A stretch of DNA of 64,000 bases, taken from NCBI RefSeq assembly GCF_008386505.1, contig NZ_VUNZ01000006.1, positions 92,776 through 156,775 of the forward strand, given 5' to 3'. Positions within the stretch are counted from its first letter, which is position 1. Each line of letters begins with the position of its first letter. This DNA comes from Chryseobacterium sediminis. Lineage in GTDB: Bacteria; Bacteroidota; Bacteroidia; Flavobacteriales; Weeksellaceae. Below are positions 33,497-42,013 of the stretch, one piece after another. The notes beneath the pieces are model-generated. The model saw only the letters and a list, made by a program, of their open reading frames with translations, did no database searches and was not told the DNA's origin. Made by a program: the position numbers and the translations under genes.

Positions 33497-33964
33497 ATGA
33501 AAAGCCTGTTAATTGCATGTGCGGTAATCTTCATGAGTTGTGCCAATGTACCATCTCAGAAGTCTTCTGCCCCACAGGAAAATGCGGAACTCCTTGTTTC
33601 TGAATCTCAGGGAGGAACTGATAAACCTGGCTTTAAGATAATTAAAGACGAAAAAGAGTTTCGTAACATTATCGCAGGAAGTTTTGGTACCGCAGATCTT
33701 GGAAAAGATTCCTATGTAAGCTATCCGAAATTTCCGAAGAATAAAAAAGTTGTTATATACAATTTGGGAACCTTCAGGTCAGGAAGTCACAAAATTGAAG
33801 AAATCAAAAGCGTATCTGTGAAAAATCAGATTCTCTATGTAGAAGTTCCGGCCGGAGAACCTTCTGGTGGGATGGAAATTCAGGTGATATCCAGTCCGTG
33901 GTTTATTTTTACTGTTCCCACAGATTATAAGTTTACCTCCGTAGAATTAAAATATTCAAAATAA
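33497..33964 (+). CDS. PrcB C-terminal-like lipoprotein
   Basis: 155 residues. A lipoprotein signal ends at Cys in FMSCANVPS. The mature region has FKIIKDEKEFRNIIAGSF, NKKVVIYNLGTFRSGSH and SSPWFIFTVPTDYKF, a pattern similar to the PrcB_C domain known from a Treponema protease complex subunit and from many Bacteroidota lipoproteins. A sequence-only call; a role as protease partner is not shown. It is on the plus strand 24 bases after the HAD gene and 2 bases before the cysteine desulfurase gene, so it may be carried in the same transcript without being functionally linked. Confidence 0.65.
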   Translation: MKSLLIACAVIFMSCANVPSQKSSAPQENAELLVSESQGGTDKPGFKIIKDEKEFRNIIAGSFGTADLGKDSYVSYPKFPKNKKVVIYNLGTFRSGSHKIEEIKSVSVKNQILYVEVPAGEPSGGMEIQVISSPWFIFTVPTDYKFTSVELKYSK

Positions 33965-33966
33965 TA

Positions 33967-35142
33967 ATGGATAAAGTATATTTAGATAATGCCGCAACCA
34001 CTCCGCTTGCAGAAGAAGTTATAGATGCAATGGTGGGCACTATGAAGATGAATTTCGGAAACCCGTCTTCAACGCACAGCTTTGGCCAGGAAGCAAAAAT
34101 CCTTATTGAAAATGTAAGAAGACAGGTTGCAGACTATCTTCATGTAACTCCTGCTGAAATCATTTTTACTTCCTGTGGAACCGAATCCAACAATATGATC
34201 ATCAAATCCTCGGTAGAACACCTTGGAGTGGAAAGAATCATCAGTTCTCCTCTGGAACATAAATGTGTTTCTGAAAGCATTCTGGATATGAAAAGCAGAA
34301 AAGGAGTAGAAGTAAGCTACATCCGCCCGAATGAAAAAGGAGATATTGACCTTGCAAAATTAGAAGAGCTTTTAAAAGCTTCAGATAAAAAAACATTGGT
34401 AAGCTTAATGCACGCCAACAATGAAATCGGGAATATTATTAACCTTAAACAGGTTGCCCAGCTGTGTAAAGAGCATAATGCACTTTTCCACTCAGATACT
34501 GTACAGACGATGGCTCACATGAACCTTGATTTCTCTGATATTCCTGTAGATTTTGCTTCCTGCAGCGCCCACAAGTTTCACGGGCCGAAAGGAGCCGGAT
34601 TTGCATTTATCAGAAAAGCTACAGGGTTAAAAGGTATTATCACCGGAGGACCTCAGGAAAGAAGCCTTAGAGCCGGAACAGAAAATGTTTGCGGTATCGT
34701 TGGATTAGGTAAAGCATTAGAGCTTTCACTGAACCATATGGAGGAATATACCAACCATATGCAGGACATCAAAAATTACGCGATTGAAAGACTTTCTGCA
34801 GAAATTGAAGGAATTAAATTCAATGGTAGAAGTGCTGAAAAGGAAAACAGTCTTTATACCGTTTTAAGCGCGTTATTACCTTATAAAAACCCATTGATAG
34901 GACTTCAGCTGGATATGAAAGGTATTGCCATCTCTCAGGGAAGTGCATGCTCATCTGGAGCTTCCAAACCTTCAATGGTAATGATGATGGTGCTTTCTGA
35001 AGACGAAATGGATCACTGTACACCATTACGTATCTCTTTCAGCCATATGACGACTAAAGCAGAGATTGATACATTAGTGAATGCATTGAAGGAAATTTCA
35101 AGCGATTACACTATAGAAAAAACTAATGTTGAGCATAGATAG
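33967..35142 (+). CDS. Cysteine desulfurase (NifS/IscS family)
   Basis: PLP enzyme that takes sulfur from cysteine for Fe-S clusters or tRNA thiolation; cytoplasmic. 391 residues. N-terminal LDNAATTPLAEEV, the PLP-binding HNE segment HANNEIGNI, the Schiff-base Lys203 in CSAHKFHGPKG, and the active Cys328 in GSACSSGASKPS, which sits on the long flexible loop of the IscS-type (class I). The length is normal. No iscU or sufB is next to it, so its partner is unknown; thioredoxin follows 83 bases later with its own promoter-like box. It could be iscS or a nifS-like paralogue. Confidence 0.93.
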   Translation: MDKVYLDNAATTPLAEEVIDAMVGTMKMNFGNPSSTHSFGQEAKILIENVRRQVADYLHVTPAEIIFTSCGTESNNMIIKSSVEHLGVERIISSPLEHKCVSESILDMKSRKGVEVSYIRPNEKGDIDLAKLEELLKASDKKTLVSLMHANNEIGNIINLKQVAQLCKEHNALFHSDTVQTMAHMNLDFSDIPVDFASCSAHKFHGPKGAGFAFIRKATGLKGIITGGPQERSLRAGTENVCGIVGLGKALELSLNHMEEYTNHMQDIKNYAIERLSAEIEGIKFNGRSAEKENSLYTVLSALLPYKNPLIGLQLDMKGIAISQGSACSSGASKPSMVMMMVLSEDEMDHCTPLRISFSHMTTKAEIDTLVNALKEISSDYTIEKTNVEHR

Positions 35143-35161
35143 TCTTGTGCTTTAAATATCG

Positions 35162-35169
35162 TAATTTTG
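35162..35169 (+). promoter_or_regulatory. -7 box of trxA
   Basis: TAATTTTG fits TAnnTTTG; it lies 56 bases before the ATG at 35226. A -33 at 19-base spacing is missing. Confidence 0.35.
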
Positions 35170-35225
35170 AACATCCAATAAGGATTAAAAGAAAAATAAT
35201 ATTAATTAAAATAAAAGAAACAAAA

Positions 35226-35543
35226 ATGGCTTTAGAAATTACAGACAGCTCATTTCAGGATACGGTTTTAAAATCAGATAAACCGGTATTAGTAGACTTC
35301 TGGGCAGTATGGTGTGGACCATGCAGAACTTTAGGACCAATCATCGAAGAAGTAGCATCAGATTTTGAAGGTAAAGCAGTAGTTGGGAAAGTGGATGTAG
35401 ACAACAACCAGGAAATCTCAATGCAGTATGGTATCAGAAATATTCCTACAGTTCTTATTTTTAAGAACGGAGAGGTAGTAGATAAATTAGTAGGTGTGGC
35501 TCCAAAAGAGGTAATCGCTGAAAAATTAAGCGCTCACTTATAA
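35226..35543 (+). CDS. trxA: Thioredoxin
   Basis: Small cytoplasmic dithiol-disulfide oxidoreductase. 105 residues from the ATG at 35226, exactly the family size, with the active site WCGPC (Cys30, Cys33) preceded by VLVDFWAVW, the buried Asp, and the cis-Pro loop RNIPTVLIF. An in-frame extension upstream to 35145 has no family match, would start at a TTG, and crosses the -7 box, so it was not used. A terminator hairpin follows, and the tRNA-Asp array begins about 120 bases later. Confidence 0.97.
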   Translation: MALEITDSSFQDTVLKSDKPVLVDFWAVWCGPCRTLGPIIEEVASDFEGKAVVGKVDVDNNQEISMQYGIRNIPTVLIFKNGEVVDKLVGVAPKEVIAEKLSAHL

Positions 35544-35565
35544 AAAAATAAGTTTGATAATGAAT

Positions 35566-35593
35566 GCCTTCCAGTATTGGGAGGCTTTTTTTT
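35566..35593 (+). terminator. Terminator of trxA
   Basis: GCCTTCC (35566-35572) pairs with GGGAGGC (35579-35585), with one wobble, followed by eight T. Confidence 0.8.
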
Positions 35594-35601
35594 GAAAATA
35601 A

Positions 35602-35632
35602 TTTGCAGATAACAAAAAAAGGTGTAATTTTG
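35602..35632 (+). promoter_or_regulatory. Promoter of the tRNA-Asp array
   Basis: TTTG (35602-35605), a 19-base spacer and TAATTTTG (35625-35632) match the consensus exactly in spacing. The first tRNA begins 35 bases after the -7 box. Confidence 0.75.
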
Positions 35633-35667
35633 CAACCACGAAAAAGAAACGAAGTTCTTTAAAAAAT

Positions 35668-35741
35668 GATCCGGTAGTTCAGCTGGTTAGAATGCCGCCC
35701 TGTCACGGCGGAGGTCGCGGGTTCGAGTCCCGTCCGGATCG
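35668..35741 (+). tRNA. tRNA-Asp (GTC)
   Basis: 74 bases with a 7-bp acceptor stem GATCCGG/CCGGATC and discriminator G. The anticodon arm CCGCC-CTGTCAC-GGCGG gives anticodon GTC. D-loop AGCTGGTT and T-loop GTTCGAGTCC are regular. First of three identical copies in tandem. Confidence 0.97.
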
Positions 35742-35773
35742 CAAAAGTTTTCTCAATTTACTTTAAAAAAATT

Positions 35774-35847
35774 GATCCGGTAGTTCAGCTGGTTAGAATG
35801 CCGCCCTGTCACGGCGGAGGTCGCGGGTTCGAGTCCCGTCCGGATCG
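35774..35847 (+). tRNA. tRNA-Asp (GTC), second copy
   Basis: Identical in sequence to the copy at 35668; separated by a 32-base spacer that reads CAAAAGTTTTCTCAATTTAC and then an A-rich run. Confidence 0.97.
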
Positions 35848-35880
35848 CAGAAGTTTTCTCAATTTACTTTAAAAAAAATT

Positions 35881-35954
35881 GATCCGGTAGTTCAGCTGGT
35901 TAGAATGCCGCCCTGTCACGGCGGAGGTCGCGGGTTCGAGTCCCGTCCGGATCG
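35881..35954 (+). tRNA. tRNA-Asp (GTC), third copy
   Basis: Identical to the two copies upstream; separated from the second by a near-identical 33-base spacer. A terminator follows. Confidence 0.97.
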
Positions 35955-35978
35955 CAACTATTTAACTTTAAAAGTATA

Positions 35979-36010
35979 AAATGCTGTAAATATATTTTAC
36001 AGCATTTTTT
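35979..36010 (+). terminator. Terminator of the tRNA-Asp array
   Basis: AAATGCTGTAAA (35979-35990) pairs perfectly with TTTACAGCATTT (35996-36007), ending in T. A closely related hairpin follows the tRNA-Asp at 44459. Confidence 0.85.
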
Positions 36011-36153
36011 GTTTTTAGACTTGTTCTAAAATTACCTTTCAGGGTGGGGTATTAATAGAGAGTGTAAGTTAAAATACCTGTCATAGAAATATTAGAACAT
36101 TTCAGCATTATTTTAGTGATGACCTTAATAAGGTTTGATAAAATAATTTTAAT

Positions 36154-37859
36154 TTAAATTCCATTTAAAAAAACGGAAACATCATTTTCTCTACCCAGTC
36201 CCAGCTTCGATTTTATTTTGGTTTTGTAGACACGTATCGTACCTGTGGTGGTATTTTCAAGAGCAGAAATTTCTTTGGAAGACAAGTTCATTCTGAAATA
36301 CTTACAAAGCTTTAATTCTTTATCTGTTAATGAGGGATATAACTCTTTGAGCTTATTTAAAAACTGCTTGTTTTCTAGACTGCTCTCATTAAGGAGGTTG
36401 TTATTTTTTTTATCAATTTGTATCAGATTACTCACTTTTAGAAAAAGATCTTTCATCATCTGTTCAGAATCTGTACTTGGTGATTTTCTGATCTTTCTCA
36501 GATTATCAAGAAATACCTTTTCTGTCTCTATCTTAAGGTTGAGGTTTTGGTGCAGGTTTTTAATTTTTTCTTCCTGAAAGTTTATATTCTGCTCCAGTAA
36601 TTTTTTCTTATTCTCCAGCAGTTCCTTTTCTTTTCCCCTAAGAAGTCTTTCTTTTTTTGCCCTGTACCGGATATTCAGAAAAATCAGAATAAAAAGAAGT
36701 ACAGATATTAAAGCCAAAATAATAAAAAGCATATTTTTCCTTCTCTGAGTTTTAACTTCATATTGATACTTATCATCAGCACTTTTAATAATCTCGTTAT
36801 TTAGAATATCAGATAAATTCCTAATATTTTCATTACTTTCCTGATTAAAGGTGGCATTCAATAAAACAAGTTTTTGAGAAACAGCTTTTAAAGGCTGTAA
36901 AGCATTGGTATTAGAATAATATTTTTGAATGATTTCATTAACCTCAATCTTATCATGGGTATTTTGTAGTTTCGGTTCAAAACTTATGAAAAGATCAATG
37001 GTTTTTTTTTGATTTTCTGTTTGCCCGGTAATGGTATAAAGATCAAATAATTTTTTTAATGATTCTATTGCATAAGGATAGATTTCTTTATGAGCGCTTT
37101 TTTGATACTCTAAATTTTGAAGAAAGAACTTTTCAGCAGACTTATATTCTTTGATCTTAAAAAAATAAGAACCCAGATTAAGTTTCATTAAATAAAGCAA
37201 ATTTAAATCCTCAAATCTCTTATTGGATTTTCCCTCTAAAATTTCAATTCCTTTCTGTGTATTTTTTATGGCCTGTACTGATTATTTAATTTGTCATCCA
37301 CCATCCCAAAATTATTATACATGGAAGCAATGTAGAGCTTTTGTTTTGGCTTGTAGCTTTTTAGCGCCTTAGTGAAATAATATTTTGCTTTTGTATAGTC
37401 TTCCTGATTATAATAAAGTCTGCCTTTTAGGTGATATAGATGAGAAAGGTAATACTGAGTTTCTAAATCTGTTTTTATAGCATCGTCAATAAATTTCATA
37501 GCCAGCTGAGGTGAGGAATTTTCAAACTGGAAAGCTAAATTATAATAGCAGGATATTGAAAGAAAGTCATACCTGTTATTATTCAATTTTAAAAGGTTAT
37601 ATACAATAGGAACTTGTTTAATATGTGTTGGTTGGTAAAATAGTTTTAAATATATTGAACTTAACAGGTATTTTTCATCCTTTGTTTTTTTATACTTGTC
37701 TGCTTCACCTTTTTGAAGCGCTGTCAATTTCTGAAGATCACCTTTAATGAATATAGTCTTCCGATCTATATCATAAAAATATTTATTGTTTTCAGCAACA
37801 GTGTTATTCTGACACGATATAAACAAAAAAAACATCCCTATTATTAATGCGTATTTCAT
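36154..37859 (-). pseudogene. TPR lipoprotein-like LuxR regulator split by a one-base frameshift
   Basis: Two pieces in neighbouring frames form one protein of about 568 residues. The N-terminal part (start ATG 37859) has a signal with Cys in FLFISCQNN, then TPR-type helices (LYYNQEDYTKAKYYFTKALK) and stops at 37266. The next frame continues AIKNTQKGIEILEGK and then TPR, a membrane helix (FIILALISVLLFILIFLNI), a charged coiled coil and a C-terminal LuxR-type HTH (LTDKELKLCKYFRMNLSSKE then TTGTIRVYKTKIKSKLG). Adding one G in the GG at about 37271-37272 restores a single frame. Such TPR-membrane-HTH regulators are common in Chryseobacterium relatives. It could be a true pseudogene or a base-call error. 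Confidence 0.75.
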
Positions 37860-37886
37860 GATAGAAGTTTTAACAATATAAACCAA

Positions 37887-38665
37887 TGTAATTAGAGTAA
37901 CCTTTCAATAAGTAAAATTACAATAATTATTATTAAATATTAATTATTGTTGTAAAATTCACATATAACTCTAATAAAAACAATGAGTTTTTCATGATTT
38001 TAAATGCTAATGGTTTGAGAAATACAAATCGCTTGTTTCCAGTTGTTTATGTTTTAGTTTCATAACATATTCTGCCTGTAAAAAATGATTTTACTAACAA
38101 TTTTTAATAAAGAAAATTAGATATTTATGAAACTCTTGATATTTCTTTGCAATACAAACATTAAGGAAGTTTGTGTATTCGGTCAAAAAAAAGATCGGAA
38201 TAAAATAACTTAAAAAAAATCGGGATGTATGGGTAAAAAATAAATATTCTTTCATTGTTTCCTTTATACAATTTTTTTCTTGAAGAGCTGGAATATGCAA
38301 TGAGTATCAATTTTATTAATCTTAGAAATATGATGCATAAAATTCAGGGTTATTGAAAAATATGTATAAACAAAAGGAAAAATTAGTAAAATATTGAAAA
38401 ATAAAAGCGTTATGCTGAAAACACATTAAGAATGTGCTTAGCACATATATTATGTGCTATTTATTTGGTTGCTTTGTAGTATAAAACAAGATGATACTTA
38501 AACGATGAAAAAACACACCGCTTTAGCAGTAATTTACTTACGCGTTACCCCCGCCAAATAAGATTTATATCGAATCATAAAACAGAACTTTATTATTTAT
38601 TGCAATGCAAAATTATGCATAGCATACAATAGTATTGTCATAAGTAAGATTATATAATTTGGATA
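37887..38665 (+). other. Long AT-rich intergenic region before the XRE gene
   Basis: About 780 bases without a supported gene. The only notable structure is a triple half-site palindrome at 38432-38459 (separate entry). A 68-codon open stretch on the minus strand at 38094-38300 has no start signals or family features and is not called. Confidence 0.5.
38432..38459 (+). promoter_or_regulatory. Palindromic triple half-site, possible operator
   Basis: ATGTGCT-T-AGCACAT (38432-38446) is a perfect 15-base palindrome, followed six bases later by a third direct half-site ATGTGCTA (38452-38459). It lies about 200 bases upstream of the XRE regulator gene and may be its operator. Confidence 0.45.
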
Positions 38666-39016
38666 GTGGAAATACATAAAAGAATAAAATCAATCAGAGA
38701 AATCAAAGAGATCTCTCAGGATGCCATAGCATTTGAACTAGACCTTCATCAGTCACAATACAGCAGAAGAGAAAAAGGAGATATCCCTTTTAGTGTCAAT
38801 GAAATAGAGAAGATTGCGGCTTTTTTAGGAGTCAGGGTTTCTGAATTGTATGGAGAAGAGCTTTTTCAAAATTCATTGGAATCAGATAAAATGGCTTCAG
38901 GAAGTCATGGAATAATTTCCTGTAAACTACTGGAACAGTTTGAAATTCTAATGAAAGAAAAAGAAGCTGTCATTGCTATGCTGAAAGAGAGAATCGAGGC
39001 CTTAAAAAAGAAATAG
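38666..39016 (+). CDS. XRE-family helix-turn-helix regulator
   Basis: 116 residues. The N-terminal 65 residues form an HTH_3/XRE domain: IKSIREIKEISQDAIAFELD, LHQSQYSRREKGD, and IEKIAAFLGVRVSELYG. A C-terminal coiled coil (LEQFEILMKEKEAVIAMLK) should mediate dimerisation. The start is GTG at 38666; no ATG is available in this frame before the HTH and the frame closes at TAA 38645-38647 upstream. A repressor acting on the neighbouring secreted-protein genes or on itself is plausible but not shown. Unlike phage repressors it has no linked integrase. Confidence 0.75.
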   Translation: MEIHKRIKSIREIKEISQDAIAFELDLHQSQYSRREKGDIPFSVNEIEKIAAFLGVRVSELYGEELFQNSLESDKMASGSHGIISCKLLEQFEILMKEKEAVIAMLKERIEALKKK

Positions 39017-39052
39017 GAAAGCAAGAATTTAGGTTCTATAAAATATCAAACA

Positions 39053-39332
39053 ATGAAAAAAAACAAAAATTTATTATTAACATTAGGTGTATTATGTATC
39101 AGAATGCCAGTGTTTTCACAGGCAGGTATTAATACTTAAAAGAGGCTTCTTGCCATCAAATGGAATTCTATACTTACATGTAAGAATAAACACAACCTCG
39201 CAAAGTGCAACACCAGATATTTCCAAAGAGAATACTGGCTCTGATAATAAAGACCTGGTAAATATTTATAATCATGGAAATGTGGGTGTTCTTAATAAAC
39301 AACATAACAATATAAAATATAAAACAAAATGA
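39053..39332 (+). pseudogene. Remnant of a secreted adhesin-like gene
   Basis: The frame from ATG 39053 gives a signal-peptide-like start, MKKNKNLLLTLGVLC, then FSQAGINT and a stop at 39137-39139. FSQ(A/V)GI(N/D)T is exactly where the intact genes downstream begin their mature part, so this looks like the 5' end of a related gene. What follows (to the ATG at 39329) has an 81-codon open stretch in another frame without recognisable homology. It is most likely decayed DNA. The 3' limit is arbitrary. Confidence 0.5.
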
Positions 39333-40345
39333 AAAAAAACATTATCTTAACAGCTTTATTAAGCTCAGTTTTAGCTTTTTCACAAGTGGGAATTGATACT
39401 ACCAATCCACAGGCAAAATTTCATGTAGATGGCGCAAAGGACAATCCGGTAACGGGAGTGCCAACTACTACACAACAACTCAATGATTTTACGGTAACTT
39501 CTGATGGATTAGTAGGAATAGGGACAACGGTTCCAAATGCCCCACTCACATTTCCCAGAACAACAGGAAAGAAAATAAGCCTTTTTAATAGCCCATTATC
39601 TCCATCCAACGATCATGAGTATAATGGATTTGGAATGGAGTTGGGACATCTTATTAATCAGATTTCCGGAACAACTGGGGATTTTACCTGGAGAGCAGGG
39701 ACCAGTCCAACCACATCCAATATTTTAATGGTACTTAATGGAAATGGAAATCTTGGATTGGGAACTGGAACTGTTGCAGCTGCCAATTTGTTAACAGTGA
39801 ACGGAGGAAAATTTCAATATACAGATGGAACACAAGGGGTAAATAATTTGTTGGTAAGTGATGCCAATGGAGTTGCAAGCTGGAAAGCAATAGCGCTAAA
39901 TTTTAATTTTGCTTCATTGGGAGCTGGGGCTAGTATCCCGGCTAATAATGGTACCAATTTTACATATACAACTAGTTTTGTAGATCTTCCTGTAGGAAAA
40001 TGGATAGTGACACCAACAATGCTTCTCACGAAAGGTGGTAGTACAGGAGCTACGGAAACCTGGTGGGTGCGTACTACTTTCTCAGACAATCCTGCGAATG
40101 TTACATTAGCAACATGTGCTTCTGGAGATATTGTCACTACAAATAAGTACATAAGTGGTTTATTACCTTCTTCATCAAGTTATTCTATGCTTAACGGATT
40201 TGTTATCATTAATAATACTTCTGGAGCTACTAAAAGATATTATTATATGGCTGGATATGTAGACACAAATGGTACAGGAAGTTTACAAGGATTTGGAGGG
40301 TTCTCTTGGGGAGAAAATAATATATCATTTCAACGTATTAATTAA
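39329..40345 (+). CDS. Secreted adhesin-like / tail-fibre-like protein, paralogue 1
   Basis: 338 residues with a signal peptide (ends LAFSQ) followed by VGIDTTNPQAKFHVDGAKDN, the N-terminal repeat of a Flavobacteriia family that is often annotated as hypothetical or tail-fibre-like. The middle holds a variable region with FPRTTGKKISLFNSPL, and the C-terminal 130 residues are a beta-rich domain (DLPVGKWIVTPTMLL, WWVRTTFSDNP, KRYYYMAGYVDTNGTG, ending NISFQRIN). The N- and C-terminal parts are highly similar in sequence to those of the next gene; the middle is not. It has no T9SS sorting domain. Surface display or a role in adhesion is inference. There is a possible promoter region of 300 bases upstream. 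Confidence 0.75.
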   Translation: MKKNIILTALLSSVLAFSQVGIDTTNPQAKFHVDGAKDNPVTGVPTTTQQLNDFTVTSDGLVGIGTTVPNAPLTFPRTTGKKISLFNSPLSPSNDHEYNGFGMELGHLINQISGTTGDFTWRAGTSPTTSNILMVLNGNGNLGLGTGTVAAANLLTVNGGKFQYTDGTQGVNNLLVSDANGVASWKAIALNFNFASLGAGASIPANNGTNFTYTTSFVDLPVGKWIVTPTMLLTKGGSTGATETWWVRTTFSDNPANVTLATCASGDIVTTNKYISGLLPSSSSYSMLNGFVIINNTSGATKRYYYMAGYVDTNGTGSLQGFGGFSWGENNISFQRIN

Positions 40346-40425
40346 TAATTATACCCCCCTGGTTGCATAAAACAGATGATTTAGAAGGCTTTCGTAATAG
40401 TAACAGAGACAATGTAAAGCTTAAA

Positions 40426-41220
40426 ATGAAAAAAACTATTGTTTTAACAGCTGTATTAAGCTCAGTTTTAACCTTTTCACAAGTGGGCATTGATACCCAA
40501 AATCCTCAGGCAAAATTCCACGTAGACGGTGCAAAAGATAATGCACCTACAGGAGTCCCAACAGCATCGCAACAGGCTAATGATGTTGTAATAACTTCTG
40601 CAGGGAATGTTGGGATAGGAACTGTAACGCCAGCAAATAAGCTTACAGTAAAAGGAGGAAAATTCCAGTATACAGACGGAACAGAAAATAATAATTTCGT
40701 TTTGACTGCAAATCCTTCAGGAATAGCTAGCTGGAAGCCGATAGGACTGACATTGAATCCAGGGACACTTGGTGCTGGGGTAGATATTCCAAGTACTGTT
40801 ACAGCTAATAATTATTATGATACGGGATCTTATGTAGATCTCCCTCCCGGAAAATATATGGTAACCTGTATTATGCTATTGTCTAAAAGAAATGTTGCTA
40901 CTGGCGGCTCAGATATAACGGCACCTAATGAAACCTGGTGGTTGCGTACTACCTTTCAGGATATTCCTTCGGTCTATACGGGGCCTTCAGTGGATATTAT
41001 GGGAACTAATACATTGATTAGCGGGTTATTGTCATCAAATTCATATTATTCGCTTATCAATGGCTCTGTGATCATAAGTAATACGTCAGGTACTACTAAA
41101 AGATACTACTACTTTGCGGGTGGTATTTCAGCATCCACCGTTAATGCTACAGGAAGCTTAAAAAGCTTTGGAGGAAATGTGTTTGGTGAAGACAATATCT
41201 ACTATCAGGCTGTCAATTAA
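40426..41220 (+). CDS. Secreted adhesin-like / tail-fibre-like protein, paralogue 2
   Basis: 264 residues from ATG 40426; an upstream TTG extension in the same frame (to 40363) precedes the signal peptide and is not used. The N-terminus VGIDTQNPQAKFHVDGAKDN and the C-terminal domain (DLPPGKYMVTCIMLL, WWLRTTFQDIP, KRYYYFAGGIS, ending NIYYQAVN) match paralogue 1 closely; about 75 residues of the middle are missing relative to it. Codon-level similarity suggests a recent tandem duplication. It likely shares a transcript with paralogue 1, with 80 bases between them. Confidence 0.75.
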   Translation: MKKTIVLTAVLSSVLTFSQVGIDTQNPQAKFHVDGAKDNAPTGVPTASQQANDVVITSAGNVGIGTVTPANKLTVKGGKFQYTDGTENNNFVLTANPSGIASWKPIGLTLNPGTLGAGVDIPSTVTANNYYDTGSYVDLPPGKYMVTCIMLLSKRNVATGGSDITAPNETWWLRTTFQDIPSVYTGPSVDIMGTNTLISGLLSSNSYYSLINGSVIISNTSGTTKRYYYFAGGISASTVNATGSLKSFGGNVFGEDNIYYQAVN

Positions 41221-41249
41221 CACAATTTTAATATAAAACTTACATTTAG

Positions 41250-41761
41250 ATGAAAAATTTAATTTTATCAGCAGCACACGGAAGATAATGTCAATATTTT
41301 AACAAGTGATGCTAATGGCGTTGCCAGTTGGAAACCATCATCATTATCTCGCAATTATGCTGCACTCTCAGCCATGGGTGTGAGTGTTCCAAGTTACAGG
41401 GACCTTTGTTGATATTCCAGCTGGTAAATGGCAGGTAAGCGCCTCGATGCTTATGGGTAAAGGGGGAACAGGACTTATCTGCTTGTGGATACGTACAAAT
41501 TTTTCTGATCGCTCTACGACTTTGGCTATATCCCGGATATTATTAGTTCAACAACTAAGTTCAGTGGTTTGTTACCTCCGGTATCAAAATATAATCTATT
41601 GAATGGAACTATAGTTATTAGCAATACTTCCGGTGCTACGAAAAGATATTACTATTATGTAGAGTCTATTAGTAATGCTAATGCAACAGGAAATTTAGCA
41701 TTTTTTGGAAGCGGAAGCTCCGTATGGGGGAGACAGCATCATTTATGAGCGTATAAATTAG
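41250..41761 (+). pseudogene. Third, decayed copy of the adhesin-like gene
   Basis: A start MKNLILSAA at 41250 runs into a stop after 12 codons. The rest reads in three frames: EDNVNILTSDANGVASWKP (41285-), then FVDIPAGKWQVSASMLMGKG (41405-), then NTSGATKRYYYYVESIS, and finally GGDSIIYERIN with the stop at 41761. Each piece has a clear equivalent in the intact paralogues, whereas the first third is lost, so a deletion fused the signal region to the C-terminal half and then frameshifts followed. It is non-functional as read. Confidence 0.75.
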
Positions 41762-41773
41762 ATTATATATAGT

Positions 41774-41860
41774 AGAAATGCTACTGGAATTTTAAATGAC
41801 GTTGATGATAGCATAAGTATAGACAGCAATCAAAGCCAAATTATTTATCAGGTAATTTAA
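41774..41860 (+). pseudogene. Possible C-terminal tail of a fourth or fifth copy
   Basis: The frame from 41774 reads RNATGILNDVDDS and then QIIYQVI with a stop at 41858-41860, resembling the NATG-SL-...-NIYYQAVN end of paralogue 2. The similarity is short, so this is tentative. Confidence 0.35.
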
Positions 41861-41967
41861 TCATAGTTTTAAATAATTCTATGAAGTAAAAATGAAAATA
41901 TTATTTGAACATGTATAATGTTCAAGAAAAAACAAACAAATGATCAGAGAGGATTTATAATTCCCTT

Positions 41968-41998
41968 AGGAAATCAGCGTAAAAGCTGATTTCCTTTT
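41968..41998 (+). terminator. Terminator after the adhesin-like array
   Basis: AGGAAATCAGC (41968-41978) pairs perfectly with GCTGATTTCCT (41985-41995) around GTAAAA, followed by TTT. Confidence 0.8.
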
Positions 41999-42013
41999 AA
42001 CAAAATTTAAAAA

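Noticed and set aside
35742..35880. CRISPR-like array in the tRNA repeat region
   Set aside because: The repeated units are whole tRNA-Asp genes with similar, not unique, spacers.
38094..38300. 68-codon open stretch on the minus strand
   Set aside because: Lies in AT-rich non-coding DNA, has low-complexity hydrophobic and aromatic content, no start signals and no family resemblance.
39087..39332. 81-codon open stretch after the 5' adhesin remnant
   Set aside because: It overlaps the start of the next gene, begins inside the remnant in another frame and has no homology to the family.
41384..41602. 72-codon open stretch in the third adhesin copy
   Set aside because: Part of a frameshifted pseudogene; its first 45 codons match the family but it lacks a signal peptide and the end is out of frame.
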